Assembly (NCBI GenBank): GCA_017436955.1
Contig: JAFSCD010000016.1
Span: 62,001 to 126,000 of the forward strand
DNA length: 64,000 nt
Reading direction: 5' to 3'
From: Oscillospiraceae bacterium
GTDB lineage: Bacteria > Bacillota > Clostridia > Oscillospirales > Oscillospiraceae
Positions 43,301 to 51,438 of the stretch are shown piece by piece. Positions within the stretch are counted from its first letter, which is position 1. Every line of letters begins with the position of its first letter. The position numbers and the translations under genes were made by a program. The notes under the pieces are model-generated. The model was not told the origin of the DNA. It saw nothing but the letters and a program-made list of their open reading frames with translations, and made no database searches.

Positions 43301-46111
43301 GGCTTTGCCGGCGATACGGTCACCGTAGGCGCGGACGGCAGCTTTACCGTGGAGCTGAAGGACAACGAGTCCGTTACCATCCTGGGTATCCCCGCCGGCA
43401 CCGGCTATACCGTGACCGAGCTGGTGAATGTACCCGGCTACAGCCCGGTACAGAGAGCGCTGTCCGGCACCATCCAGCCCGACGGCGATCACGATGCCCT
43501 CTTTGTCAACGTTTACAGCAATTCTCCCATCACCCCGGAAATCACCGTTACCGGCACCAAGACCCTGCTGGATGTCAACGGCACTTACACCGATAATGAG
43601 GACTTCATCTTCCAGCTGCATCAGTATGATCCCGGCACCGACAGCTACGACCTGCTGGCGGAAGCCACCGCCAAGGCCGGTGGAAGCTATGCCTTCCGGC
43701 TGGCGGATGTACTGAATCAGCCTTTGGGCATTGGCGACCACTTCTTCCGTGTGACGGAGGTCAGCGGAAGGACCGAAGGTATGAGCTATGATTCCTCCAG
43801 AGGTCTGTTCGCAGTACACGTCACCGACGCCGATGCCGACGGCACGCTGGAATACACCGTGGAAAATGTGGGCAATACCACCGTCAGCGGTGATACCGTC
43901 ACCAAGGATTTTGTCAACACCTACGATGTGGCAAGAACCCACGCGGACATCAAGATTGTCAAGGTCATCGGTCAGAACGATACCGGCGTGAATATTCCGC
44001 TGAATCTGTTCCACTTCCAGCTGAAAAACCTGACCTTTTCTGACAATGCACCCCCCATGACGGTCACCACTGATGCTGCAGGCAATGCGGTGATCCGCCT
44101 GCCCGAGCTGGTTCCCGGCCAGTATATCTACACCCTGACCGAGGTGGATGATGGTATGCCCGGTATGGTTTACGATACTACCCCCCGTACCGTTATCGTG
44201 ACTGTGGAAGAAGTTGGCGGCGTGCTGAGCGCTTCCGTTCAGATCGACGGTGTGGATACCGACACCGCCAATTTCCGCAACGATTATATCCTGAACAGCA
44301 CCTCCTACACCATCAGCGGCAGCAAGCTCCTGCAGGGCAGAGCGCCGGCAAACGATGAGTTCAGCTTCAGCCTGTACGAAACCGACGCCACCTTTGTGCT
44401 GGCACCCGGTACCGCACCCAGACAGACTGTAGAAAACGTGGGCGACAGCTTCTCCTTTGAAGCGATCACCTACACCCGGGTCGGTACCTATTACTACAGC
44501 GTCAAGGAAGAGAATACCTCTGTTCCCGGCGTTACTTACGATACCACCCATTACCACGTGATCGTTACCGTCAGCGCGGCGGGTGAAGATCTGGTCGTCA
44601 GCGATGTGCAGATCCACAAGATCGGTCACAACGAAGATACCTCCGGCCAGATCGTATTCGTCAACGGCTACGAAGTAACTCCCACCCAGTACACCCTGAG
44701 CGGCGTGAAGGTCCTCCACGGCCGGGCACCCAGAGCCCATGAATTCAGCTTCGGGCTGTATGAAGGCAATGTTCTGCTGCAGACCGTTACCAATAAGGCA
44801 GACGGCAGCTTCAGCTTTGAAAGCATCACCTATACGGAAGCCGGCGAGTACACCTATACCATCAAAGAGATGGAAGGCAATGTACCCGGTGTTACCTACG
44901 ACGGCGTGAATGCCCCCATTACCGTAACCGTTAACGTAACGGACCAGGGCGGCTATCTCAGCGCCAGCGCGGATGTGGAGAATGAAGCAATTGCCTTCGT
45001 GAATACCTACACCCCGGCAAATGCCAAGGTGGTATTCAATGGAGAGAAGTATCTCCACGGCAAGATTTTGGAGGACAATGCCTTTACCTTCCAGCTCTAC
45101 GTTACCGACCATACCTTTGAGATTACCGACAGCGCAGTGCAGCTGATTGATGAGGAACAGAATGTGGACGGTAAGTTCCAGTTCTCCGGCGAATTCAGTA
45201 ACCCCGGCACCTACTATTTTGCCATCGTGGAGGATACCTCCGATCCCGTGGAGGGCATCGTGTATGACCGGACCCATCACAAATTTATGGTACACGTCAC
45301 CGATAACGGCGTTGGCGATCTGCTGGCGACGGTCACCAATGTGACCACCGGCGAGAGCACCGTGGCGGATGTACTGGCAACTGCCGACGTGTCCTTCACC
45401 AACGCAACCGACGATCAGGCTGTGGAAAAGACGGTGCAGTTTGCTGATGCCACCACCAATATCGACGGTCTGAAGGTAGAAGCCGGCGACGTGCTGACCT
45501 ACTACATCGTCTACCGCAACTACACCGGTCACGATGTAGAGGTAGAGATCGAGGATACCATTCCTGCACACACCGCTTATGTGGAAGGCTCCGCTTCCCA
45601 CGGCGCTACCTTTGCCGGTCAGCACCTGAACTGGATCCTGAATGTATCCAGAGGCGGCAGTGTTACCGTATCCTTCCAGGTAGTGGTGCAGGAGCTGGAT
45701 GCGGATGATGCCATTACCAATACGGCCATCATCCGTGACGGCGAGAACAGCTATACCACCAACGAGGTCTCCAACCCGGTGGATGCGCCGGAGCCCACTG
45801 TACCTCCCACGGAGCCCACCGAGCCTACGGTCGCTCCTACCAGACCTACGGTTGCTCCCACCGCTCCCACCGAGGCACCCACCGAGCCCACCGATGCTCC
45901 TGCGGAGCCTCCCACGGAAGCACCCACCCAGCCCGGTGAGCCCTCCGAACCCGGCGAGCCGGATGCACCTCCCATTGTTCCCGACCTGCCCCAGACCGGC
46001 GACAGCCTGAACCTGCAGCTGTGGTTTGCCGTGCTGTTCGTGTGCAGCGGCGGTATGGTCATCACCGCTGTCCTCGGCAGAAAGGAAAAGAAACGCCAGC
46101 CGGTGCGTTAA
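40343..46111 (+). CDS. Very large LPxTG adhesin: VWA domain plus pilin-type isopeptide domains
   Basis: The 1922-residue product has a signal peptide (to about residue 31), a von Willebrand A domain starting near 126 with MIDAS residues in VLDISPSM (Asp134, Ser136, Ser138), a region of about 600 residues, Cna_B/SpaA-like domains (about 810-1060), then at least four FctA/Spy0128-type pilin isopeptide domains, recognisable by repeated TISGSKLLQGRAPANDEFSF / TLSGVKVLHGRAPRAHEFSF-like starts. A DUF11-type domain (about 1690-1810), a Pro/Thr-rich wall-spanning segment and a sorting signal (LPQTG near 1882, hydrophobic helix, KEKKRQPVR) follow. It is probably a sortase-anchored adhesin or pilus tip protein. 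No sortase gene is in the window. Confidence 0.9.
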   Translation: MRKISLLQRVMALFLCLALVASLAPMTARAATPVAQAIAENTVTDPNTADDWEHMMGTDTDGNRYAGRVWADRSVYQNGDTVVLNSRGETNSSFTVSLEEDEVFQVMFSVLGSTMTTTETVSSTGPMDVVLVLDISPSMTEKVSDGASRLQTTIAAANTLIDNLLKLDDMRLGIVTYSPSSEVLLPLAAYNDGIVLSADDTNCVITVKNSSGQQLKVGRGNGSGGTNLQSGIDTGMKMLAEASSPKDRMPVLIPLTDGQANYAVTSNFYNISAGSREYDEDGSSGVVLSTLLNAAYNKVLVEKHYGKAPKVYGVTVDLKNNAFANALMDPANSFNSSNSSSAVKEAYEEFENWAEGDTVTIRKGSWLTGYTTWTFNHNFPASPAVTTAEVAENINYVDKHYDVSSDELNLVFTQIYKELSSAAFNPITSSTSSVGGTGVDDTPLIYADYIGQYMEIKEIEAVTLFGASYGVTKHADGSYTVTQATGTNPTTNESWNTADDIRIYVTEQADGTQKLEIHINQEILPIILEKVDAETVGNVTTSTIIELTQDPLRVFYTIGLDESVLLPNGKIDVSKLQGYEYIDDANGTVTFYASQFGEENPADGAGVVYKGDSHVGFQPSNENRYYYHQENQGIFIGITDRNGQSVSIPENNEYGIVWDEDAYTLDWMSYDEYLTMQDGMTVYTYVSYYHPTPSTTDAANAAEKVTYLVYTDWMYLKESVAFYDNNTGTYLNDGKVTSQAEVEAYLQANPNADIYAVLGVGSRRTSRLHNMMHEKLSNDTGTAVESYTPEYLENKQDHHGNDVVIWLGNNGKLTVEVETGIALTKQVTESIGSADDTYALTVTVPAGVAAEPVVLDAHGNAVAFTYTGNVLTVNVKANETVYISGIPGGTVCTIDEIISGDYYVDSKTDSVTVPLVSQAISSGVQFVPATVTNAPYKYGDLTVIKEIDHDFDSLPTAMANKVFTFKVELDPYTAGDQYTVDKLNAPGFAGDTVTVGADGSFTVELKDNESVTILGIPAGTGYTVTELVNVPGYSPVQRALSGTIQPDGDHDALFVNVYSNSPITPEITVTGTKTLLDVNGTYTDNEDFIFQLHQYDPGTDSYDLLAEATAKAGGSYAFRLADVLNQPLGIGDHFFRVTEVSGRTEGMSYDSSRGLFAVHVTDADADGTLEYTVENVGNTTVSGDTVTKDFVNTYDVARTHADIKIVKVIGQNDTGVNIPLNLFHFQLKNLTFSDNAPPMTVTTDAAGNAVIRLPELVPGQYIYTLTEVDDGMPGMVYDTTPRTVIVTVEEVGGVLSASVQIDGVDTDTANFRNDYILNSTSYTISGSKLLQGRAPANDEFSFSLYETDATFVLAPGTAPRQTVENVGDSFSFEAITYTRVGTYYYSVKEENTSVPGVTYDTTHYHVIVTVSAAGEDLVVSDVQIHKIGHNEDTSGQIVFVNGYEVTPTQYTLSGVKVLHGRAPRAHEFSFGLYEGNVLLQTVTNKADGSFSFESITYTEAGEYTYTIKEMEGNVPGVTYDGVNAPITVTVNVTDQGGYLSASADVENEAIAFVNTYTPANAKVVFNGEKYLHGKILEDNAFTFQLYVTDHTFEITDSAVQLIDEEQNVDGKFQFSGEFSNPGTYYFAIVEDTSDPVEGIVYDRTHHKFMVHVTDNGVGDLLATVTNVTTGESTVADVLATADVSFTNATDDQAVEKTVQFADATTNIDGLKVEAGDVLTYYIVYRNYTGHDVEVEIEDTIPAHTAYVEGSASHGATFAGQHLNWILNVSRGGSVTVSFQVVVQELDADDAITNTAIIRDGENSYTTNEVSNPVDAPEPTVPPTEPTEPTVAPTRPTVAPTAPTEAPTEPTDAPAEPPTEAPTQPGEPSEPGEPDAPPIVPDLPQTGDSLNLQLWFAVLFVCSGGMVITAVLGRKEKKRQPVR

Positions 46112-46133
46112 CCGGCAGGCGTTACCCCATAAA

Positions 46134-46168
46134 AACAGCCGCTGGCAGTTGCCAGCGGCTTTGTTTTT
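46134..46168 (+). terminator. Rho-independent terminator of the adhesin gene
   Basis: AGCCGCTGGCA / TGCCAGCGGCT with a short loop, then TTGTTTTT. Confidence 0.9.
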
Positions 46169-46174
46169 GGATTA

Positions 46175-46921
46175 TCAGCTTCTTGCCAGACCGTCTACGC
46201 TCAGGACGACGCCGGTGATATAGGATGCCTCATCGGATGCCAGGAACACAAATGCGTTGGCGATGTCCTCGGGCTGACCCAGCCGGCGCAGAGGGATCTG
46301 GGCGATCATCGGCTCAATGATGGATTTGGGTACGGCCTTCATCATATCGGTCTCGGTGATGCCCGGTGCCACGGCGTTGACACGGATGCCCTTGGGACCC
46401 AACTCCCGGGCAAGGGAAAGTGTTAGACCGTTGACGGCGAATTTGGATGCCGGGTAGGCAAAACCGCTGGGCTGACCGTAAATGCTGACCATGGAAGAGG
46501 TGTTGAGGATAACGCCTGCGCCCTTTTCCGCCATATATTCCGCAGCCACGCGGCTGGCATTAAATACGCCCTTGACATTCAGATCCATAACCTTATCGAA
46601 GGTTTCTTCGGTGTAGTTCAGCAGGGGCGTGCGCTCGGAAATGCCGGCGTTGTTCACCAGAATATCCACGCTGCCGAACTGGGCTACCACTTCAGCGAAG
46701 GCTGCCTTTACGGATTCCAGGCTGGCAAGGTCGGGGCTGATGCCGCCGATTTTGGCATCGGGGTACTTTTCGCGGAGTCCGGCAACTGCCTTTTCGGCGT
46801 TTTGGGCGGAGCTGGCGGTCAGCACGACGGCTGCGCCTTCCTGCAAAAACCGCTCCACCGTGGCAAGACCGATACCGCGGCTGCCGCCGGTAACAATGGC
46901 GACCTTATCTTTCAAACGCAT
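46175..46921 (-). CDS. Short-chain dehydrogenase/reductase, FabG-like
   Basis: The 248-residue product has the Rossmann motif VTGGSRGIGLATV, NNAG (about 85), the catalytic Ser-Tyr-Lys (SSMVSIYGQPSGFAYPASK) and the C-terminal SYITGVVLSVDGL. It matches 3-oxoacyl-ACP reductase-type SDRs, but such enzymes reduce many ketones. It lies 33 bases downstream of the [FeFe]-hydrogenase-like gene, in the same direction, so they may be co-transcribed. AGGAGGTAATT precedes the ATG. Confidence 0.85.
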   Translation of the reverse strand: MRLKDKVAIVTGGSRGIGLATVERFLQEGAAVVLTASSAQNAEKAVAGLREKYPDAKIGGISPDLASLESVKAAFAEVVAQFGSVDILVNNAGISERTPLLNYTEETFDKVMDLNVKGVFNASRVAAEYMAEKGAGVILNTSSMVSIYGQPSGFAYPASKFAVNGLTLSLARELGPKGIRVNAVAPGITETDMMKAVPKSIIEPMIAQIPLRRLGQPEDIANAFVFLASDEASYITGVVLSVDGLARS

Positions 46922-46954
46922 AATAATTACCTCCTGATTTTGATTTTTGGATTG

Positions 46955-48358
46955 TTATTTTAGGCTGGTCACGGCGGCGGTGATGGAGGAATGTTCGGCT
47001 TCCTGACCATACTTGTCCACCTCCAGCTTGTTCTTTTCGCCGTGGGAGAGGCAGCCGGCGCCGTTGGTGCAGCCGCCGATGCAGGCCATTCCTTCAATGA
47101 AATTGCCGTCCAGAATACCCTTATTCAGCTTCAACAGCGCGATCTTGCAGGCTTCGATGCCGTCGCAGACAACGGGCTTCAGGTCAAATTCGATATTCTG
47201 CTCCTTCAGCGCCTGGGCGACCGCATCCGACAGACCGCCGGTACGGGCGAAAATGCGACCAAAATAGGATGCGTTGTTTAGGGGCGTTTCATCCATCTGG
47301 GAGATGAAGAAATCCCGGCTGTCAAACAGCGCCTGCAGCTCCTCAAAGGTCAGCACCGCATCCACATAGGGCTTCACTTCGGGCGTTTGCGCCTCCGCCT
47401 TCTTGGCGGTGCAGGGACCGATGAAAACCACTTTGGCGTCGGGATCCTTCTGCTTGATGTACTGCGCCAGCTTTGCCATAGGGGAGGGGCTGTGAGAGAT
47501 GTATTTCTCAAGCTGGGGGAATGCGGACTTGATATACTGCACGAATGCCGGGCAGCAGGAGCTGGTGAGCATACCCTTTTGCGCCAGCTCTCCGGCTTCC
47601 TCCAGCGCCACCATATCCGCGCCCAGAGCCGCCTCCACCACGTCCTTGAAGCCCAGCTTGTGAAGCCCCGTCACCACCTGACCCAGCCTGGCATAGCTGA
47701 ACTGGCTGGCGATGGAGGGTGCAACGATGGCATAGGCGCTGCCGCTTTTCAGTGCGGCGATGGCGTCCAGAATGTAGGATTTGTCGGTGATGGCACCGAA
47801 GGGACACTGATACACGCAGGCACCGCATTGGGTACACTTGCTTCCCTCGATGGTGGCAGACCAATCCTCGTTCATAGAAATGGCCTTGACCTTGCAGGCG
47901 CTCTGGCAGGGGCGCTTGCGGCTGACAATGGCGGTGTAGGGGCAGACCTTGATACATTGCCCACATTCCTTGCATTTGGATTTGTCGATGTGGGCAACGT
48001 GGTCACTGTCCAGATAGATGGCGCCGAAGCGGCACACGTCCTCGCAGCGGTGTGCCAGACAGCCACGGCAGGCGTTGGTGACCTCATAGCCGCCAACGGG
48101 ACATTCGTCGCAGGCAATCTCGATGACCTCGATAACGTTGGGATTCTCCTTGTCGCCGCCCATGGCGATCTTGACCCGCTCGCCTAAAATGGCGCGCTCC
48201 TTGTACACGCAGCAGCGCATAGTGGCTTCCTTGCCGGGTACAAGGGTCTGGGGAATGTCCATCAGATTCTGCAGCAGCTTGTCCTCCCAGGCCAGCCGGG
48301 CGACCTCGCGCAGGACCTTGTATTTCAAGTGCTGAATTTTGGTGTCGAATTTTCTCAT
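46955..48358 (-). CDS. [FeFe]-hydrogenase-like ferredoxin-rich protein (group B type)
   Basis: The 467-residue product has N-terminal iron-sulfur motifs (CRGCLAHRCEDVCRF, CKECGQCIKVCPYTA, CQSACKV, CTQCGACVYQCPFGA, about 90-190) and the H-cluster motifs in order: LTSSCCPAFVQY (L1), FIGPCTAKKAEA (L2) and GMACIGGCTNGAGC (L3). All four H-cluster Cys seem present. The L1 and L2 forms differ from TSCCPxW and MPCxxKxxE of the classic enzymes and resemble group B. It may produce or sense H2 using ferredoxin. No HydE/F/G maturases are in the window. AAGGTG precedes the ATG. Confidence 0.82.
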   Translation of the reverse strand: MRKFDTKIQHLKYKVLREVARLAWEDKLLQNLMDIPQTLVPGKEATMRCCVYKERAILGERVKIAMGGDKENPNVIEVIEIACDECPVGGYEVTNACRGCLAHRCEDVCRFGAIYLDSDHVAHIDKSKCKECGQCIKVCPYTAIVSRKRPCQSACKVKAISMNEDWSATIEGSKCTQCGACVYQCPFGAITDKSYILDAIAALKSGSAYAIVAPSIASQFSYARLGQVVTGLHKLGFKDVVEAALGADMVALEEAGELAQKGMLTSSCCPAFVQYIKSAFPQLEKYISHSPSPMAKLAQYIKQKDPDAKVVFIGPCTAKKAEAQTPEVKPYVDAVLTFEELQALFDSRDFFISQMDETPLNNASYFGRIFARTGGLSDAVAQALKEQNIEFDLKPVVCDGIEACKIALLKLNKGILDGNFIEGMACIGGCTNGAGCLSHGEKNKLEVDKYGQEAEHSSITAAVTSLK

Positions 48359-48369
48359 AATATCACCTT

Positions 48370-48490
48370 AAGGGTCGTGGTTATAGAAAAACGATATGTC
48401 ATTCTGAGCGAAGGCGAAGCCGGAGCCGAAGAATCTACGCATATAATTGGTGCGAAGATCCTTCCGGCTACGCACGGGATGACAAAAAGG
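48370..48490. repeat. Dispersed palindromic repeat
   Basis: TGTCATTCTGAGCGAAGGCG..GAAGAATCTACG..GAAGATCCTTC..GGATGACA: the ends TGTCATTC and GGATGACA are inverted. It is a common bacterial intergenic repeat type. No gene is seen. Confidence 0.6.
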
Positions 48491-48498
48491 AAAGGTAT

Positions 48499-49299
48499 TT
48501 AGATACCCACTTCGTCGAAGGTTTTGCCGTTCCACATACAGATGTGGTCGATGCCGTTTTGCTTCAAGATCTCCACACTTTCGTCGAAGAAGGTGGTCAA
48601 ATTGTCCGCGTGGTGGGAGTCGGCGTTCAGCAGTACCTGACCGCCGGCGGCTTTCAGCGTATCCAGCAGATACGCGCCGGGATAGGGAGTGGTGCGCCAG
48701 CCACGGGAAATGGCACCGGTGTTGACCTCAATATAGGGGCAGGCGCGGATCACCCGCTTCAGCGCTTCCCGGGCGAGCGCCTGATAGCGCGGATCTTCCT
48801 CGGGGATCAGGCTGAACTTGGTGATCAGGTCAAAGTGACCCACGAAGGTGGGCTTCCACTTCTCCACGTGTTCGCAGACCATGGTATAGTAGCACTCTGC
48901 CATCGCCAGCACGTCGCCGTTAAACGCCGTGTCGATGCAGAATTTCTGCTGCTGGGGGCTGTGGTCGATGGCGTGGCAGAAGCCGTCTTTGACGATATAG
49001 TGGACAGAAGCCAGAAAATAGTCGAATACGGTAACGTCTGTATCGGAATAATAATCCAGCTCCAGACCGGCGTAAATGGGCATCACGCCGGCATATTTTT
49101 CCTTCAGCGCGGCAATTTCCCGCAGATAGGGCGCATAATCCTCCAGTTTCATGCAGTAGCTGGTATCGCAGGCGGTAAAGCTGTGGTCGGAAAAGCCCAG
49201 AGAGCGCATATTCTTGCGGATCGCCGCCTGGATATTTTCCTCCATGGTGGATTTGCCGTCAGAATATGTGGAGTGATTGTGCAGATTGGAATAGCGCAT
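48499..49299 (-). CDS. hisJ: Histidinol-phosphatase, PHP type
   Basis: The 266-residue product has the PHP metal motifs: NLHNHSTYSDG at the N-terminus, LGFSDHSF, AGLELDYYSD, VGHFDLITKF and LNADSHHADN near the end. HisJ/HisK-type enzymes remove phosphate from histidinol phosphate, the step not encoded in the his operon 21 kb away. GGAGGT supports ATG 49299, and 13 upstream codons are rejected. Confidence 0.87.
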   Translation of the reverse strand: MRYSNLHNHSTYSDGKSTMEENIQAAIRKNMRSLGFSDHSFTACDTSYCMKLEDYAPYLREIAALKEKYAGVMPIYAGLELDYYSDTDVTVFDYFLASVHYIVKDGFCHAIDHSPQQQKFCIDTAFNGDVLAMAECYYTMVCEHVEKWKPTFVGHFDLITKFSLIPEEDPRYQALAREALKRVIRACPYIEVNTGAISRGWRTTPYPGAYLLDTLKAAGGQVLLNADSHHADNLTTFFDESVEILKQNGIDHICMWNGKTFDEVGI

Positions 49300-49364
49300 A
49301 ACGGTGACCTCCGTTTTTTGTTTATTACAGTATAGCAAAAAAAGACCATCAGCGCAACCTGGAA

Positions 49365-49400
49365 ATAAAAAGAAAAGGCATCCGTTATCCCGGATGCCTT
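49365..49400 (-). terminator. Terminator of rsmG
   Basis: AAGGCATCCG / CGGATGCCTT with a 6-base loop, then TTCTTTTT on the minus strand. Confidence 0.88.
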
Positions 49401-49405
49401 ATTGT

Positions 49406-50107
49406 TTACAGAGGGCTTTGCTTGATCTTGGCGTAGCGCCGGGGGAACTGGGGCGGTGTTTTGGCGATCTTTCGCAGGATGATGATGCTGTGGGTGGCGC
49501 CGTCAATGGTGAAATCCTTGATATCCTCCACCTTCAGCCCCAGCTTGCCCACGGCGTTTTTCGCTTCGTCCAGCTCCTGCCGTGCGGCAGCGCCCTTCAG
49601 CGCCAGGACAGCACCGCCTACGCGGACGTAGGGGGCGGTCAGCTCCAGCAGAATGTTCAGCCTTGCAACGGCACGGCTGGTGGCGTAGTCGAATTTTTCC
49701 CGATGGTCGGCGACCGCCTCTTCTGCCCGGGCGGTGATGCAGTTTGCCTGCACGCCCAGTTGGGGAAGAATGGTCTCAAGCCAGCTCATCCGCTTGCCCA
49801 GAGAGTCCAGCAGCGTCACCTTGACAGCTTCGCCGGCAATGGCCACCGGCACGCCGGGGAAACCGGCGCCGCAGCCCACATCAATGAGGCTTTTGCCCTT
49901 CAGGTCGGCGGCGGTCAGTACCGTCAGGCTGTCCAGCAGGTGCAGACGGGCAACGGCGGCAGGCTCCGTAATGGCGGTAAGATTCATCACCGCATTTTGC
50001 TCCACCACCGCGGCGCCGAAGGCGCACAGCTTGTCTACGGTTTCCCCGCCCAGGGTAAGACCCAGCGCCGGCAGCTCCGAGAGCAGGGTCTGCTTCATGG
50101 TGTTCAT
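49406..50107 (-). CDS. rsmG: 16S rRNA (guanine-N7) methyltransferase RsmG
   Basis: The 233-residue product has the SAM-binding LIDVGCGAGFPGVPVAIA, the N-terminal MNLTAITEP segment and FDYATSRAVARLNIL, all typical of RsmG/GidB, which methylates G527 of 16S rRNA. The ATG overlaps the upstream DUF3810 gene stop (ATGA) with GGAGGGG before it. Confidence 0.93.
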   Translation of the reverse strand: MNTMKQTLLSELPALGLTLGGETVDKLCAFGAAVVEQNAVMNLTAITEPAAVARLHLLDSLTVLTAADLKGKSLIDVGCGAGFPGVPVAIAGEAVKVTLLDSLGKRMSWLETILPQLGVQANCITARAEEAVADHREKFDYATSRAVARLNILLELTAPYVRVGGAVLALKGAAARQELDEAKNAVGKLGLKVEDIKDFTIDGATHSIIILRKIAKTPPQFPRRYAKIKQSPL

Positions 50108-51285
50108 TGTGTGTCCCCTCCAACAGTGGGGTTGGTGGTCAGATCCACCCAGTTCTTATCCAGAGGATCAAAGACGTCTTCCTCCTCCTTGTGGGCAGGC
50201 AGATAGATCTCCTGGATATACCAGCTCACCAGCAGGTCGGACACCTGATCGTAGGATTCGACACCGGCGTCGTCACCGCTGGCCTTGATGTAGGTATCGT
50301 TGGCGGTGTTGGCAATGGCGGTAGCGCCCTTGTCCTGATGCGCGGCGAAGAAATCGTCATATTCTGCCAGATCGGCGCGAAGCTCCGGGGTCATACCGGC
50401 GTACAGAGACTGTATAGCGGCATCGGCGGCAGTGGTGCCGACGGTTGCCAGAGCGCTGTAGCAGTAGCGGAAGGCCATGTAGTAGCCGGAATAACGGAAT
50501 ACCACATTGGAGTGGGCATCCGTTGCCAGAAATGCTGCCAGATTGGCGTCCCGCTCCAGGGAGATGCACATTCTGTGCGCCATTTCGTGGCACATTACGA
50601 AGGGAATGGTAACAGCGGGGATCTGGGGATTGACAGCGGCTTCGCCGGTCAGCGGCATGGTCATACCGGTGATGCCCATAGAGGTGTACATATCCGCCCA
50701 GCCCAGCTTCTTGACGGGCAGGGTGGAGCCGGCGAACACGGAGTAATATTTTTCATAAGCCAGGGTATTGAAGCCCTCGCCGGCCATTTCGGCCATTTCC
50801 TCAAAGGCGGGGAAATCCACGGAGCCGTCGGCATTTCTGGGCACCTCCTGGGAAAGCTCGTTGGCAATATCCCGGAAATAGGTGGTAGCCTCCACCAGCT
50901 CGGTAACGTTGTATTCGGTCACATTCAGGCGCACATCGTCTGCCAAAGGACCGGCGTAATTATTCAGACCGTAAGCGCCGGTGTGCAGGAAGAAAAGCGT
51001 AGAAACGCCGGCAAGTATCCAGCCCAGCCATTGGATAAAGTTCCACCGCAGAACGATCATCAGCACGATGGATGCCAGCAGGGCCGTCACCAGCAGCACA
51101 GCCAGGACCTGCCACAGGCAGAAATCAGCACCGCTGGACCAGGTGGCAAGGGAGGTCTGGATCAATCGGGAGGTGTAGGGATAGAACATATCAATGAGCA
51201 GGGTATGACTTTCTGCAAAGGCGGTCAGCGCTGCGGTAATGGCGGCAAGAACGCCGGCAACGATGTAGCCACGCCAATATTTCAA
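50104..51285 (-). CDS. DUF3810-family membrane protein with zinc-peptidase-like motif
   Basis: The 393-residue product has an N-terminal membrane helix, two more between about 55 and 105, then a soluble domain with a metallopeptidase-like motif VMCHEMAHRM (HExxH) and a later ERDANLAAFLA. This is the DUF3810 plan; function is unknown. The start is TTG 51285 with GGAGGGGAT upstream, and the longer reading to 51477 is rejected. It is co-transcribed with rsmG. Confidence 0.82.
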   Translation of the reverse strand: MKYWRGYIVAGVLAAITAALTAFAESHTLLIDMFYPYTSRLIQTSLATWSSGADFCLWQVLAVLLVTALLASIVLMIVLRWNFIQWLGWILAGVSTLFFLHTGAYGLNNYAGPLADDVRLNVTEYNVTELVEATTYFRDIANELSQEVPRNADGSVDFPAFEEMAEMAGEGFNTLAYEKYYSVFAGSTLPVKKLGWADMYTSMGITGMTMPLTGEAAVNPQIPAVTIPFVMCHEMAHRMCISLERDANLAAFLATDAHSNVVFRYSGYYMAFRYCYSALATVGTTAADAAIQSLYAGMTPELRADLAEYDDFFAAHQDKGATAIANTANDTYIKASGDDAGVESYDQVSDLLVSWYIQEIYLPAHKEEEDVFDPLDKNWVDLTTNPTVGGDTQ

Positions 51286-51438
51286 AGAGATCCCCTCCTT
51301 ACAGGTAGAATAAACAGCATATAGCTTTATATAGTATAGCACACTTTTTGCCGCTTGTCTGCCCCTTTTGTAAAATTTTCTTTGCATAGCGGGCAAACCT
51401 CTGCTAAAATAGAGAAAAACGGGAAAGGAGCGCATACT

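Noticed and set aside
41165-45625. 1486-residue minus-strand open frame opposite the adhesin
   Set aside because: Mirror frame caused by codon bias of the adhesin gene; no signal, domain or ribosome site.
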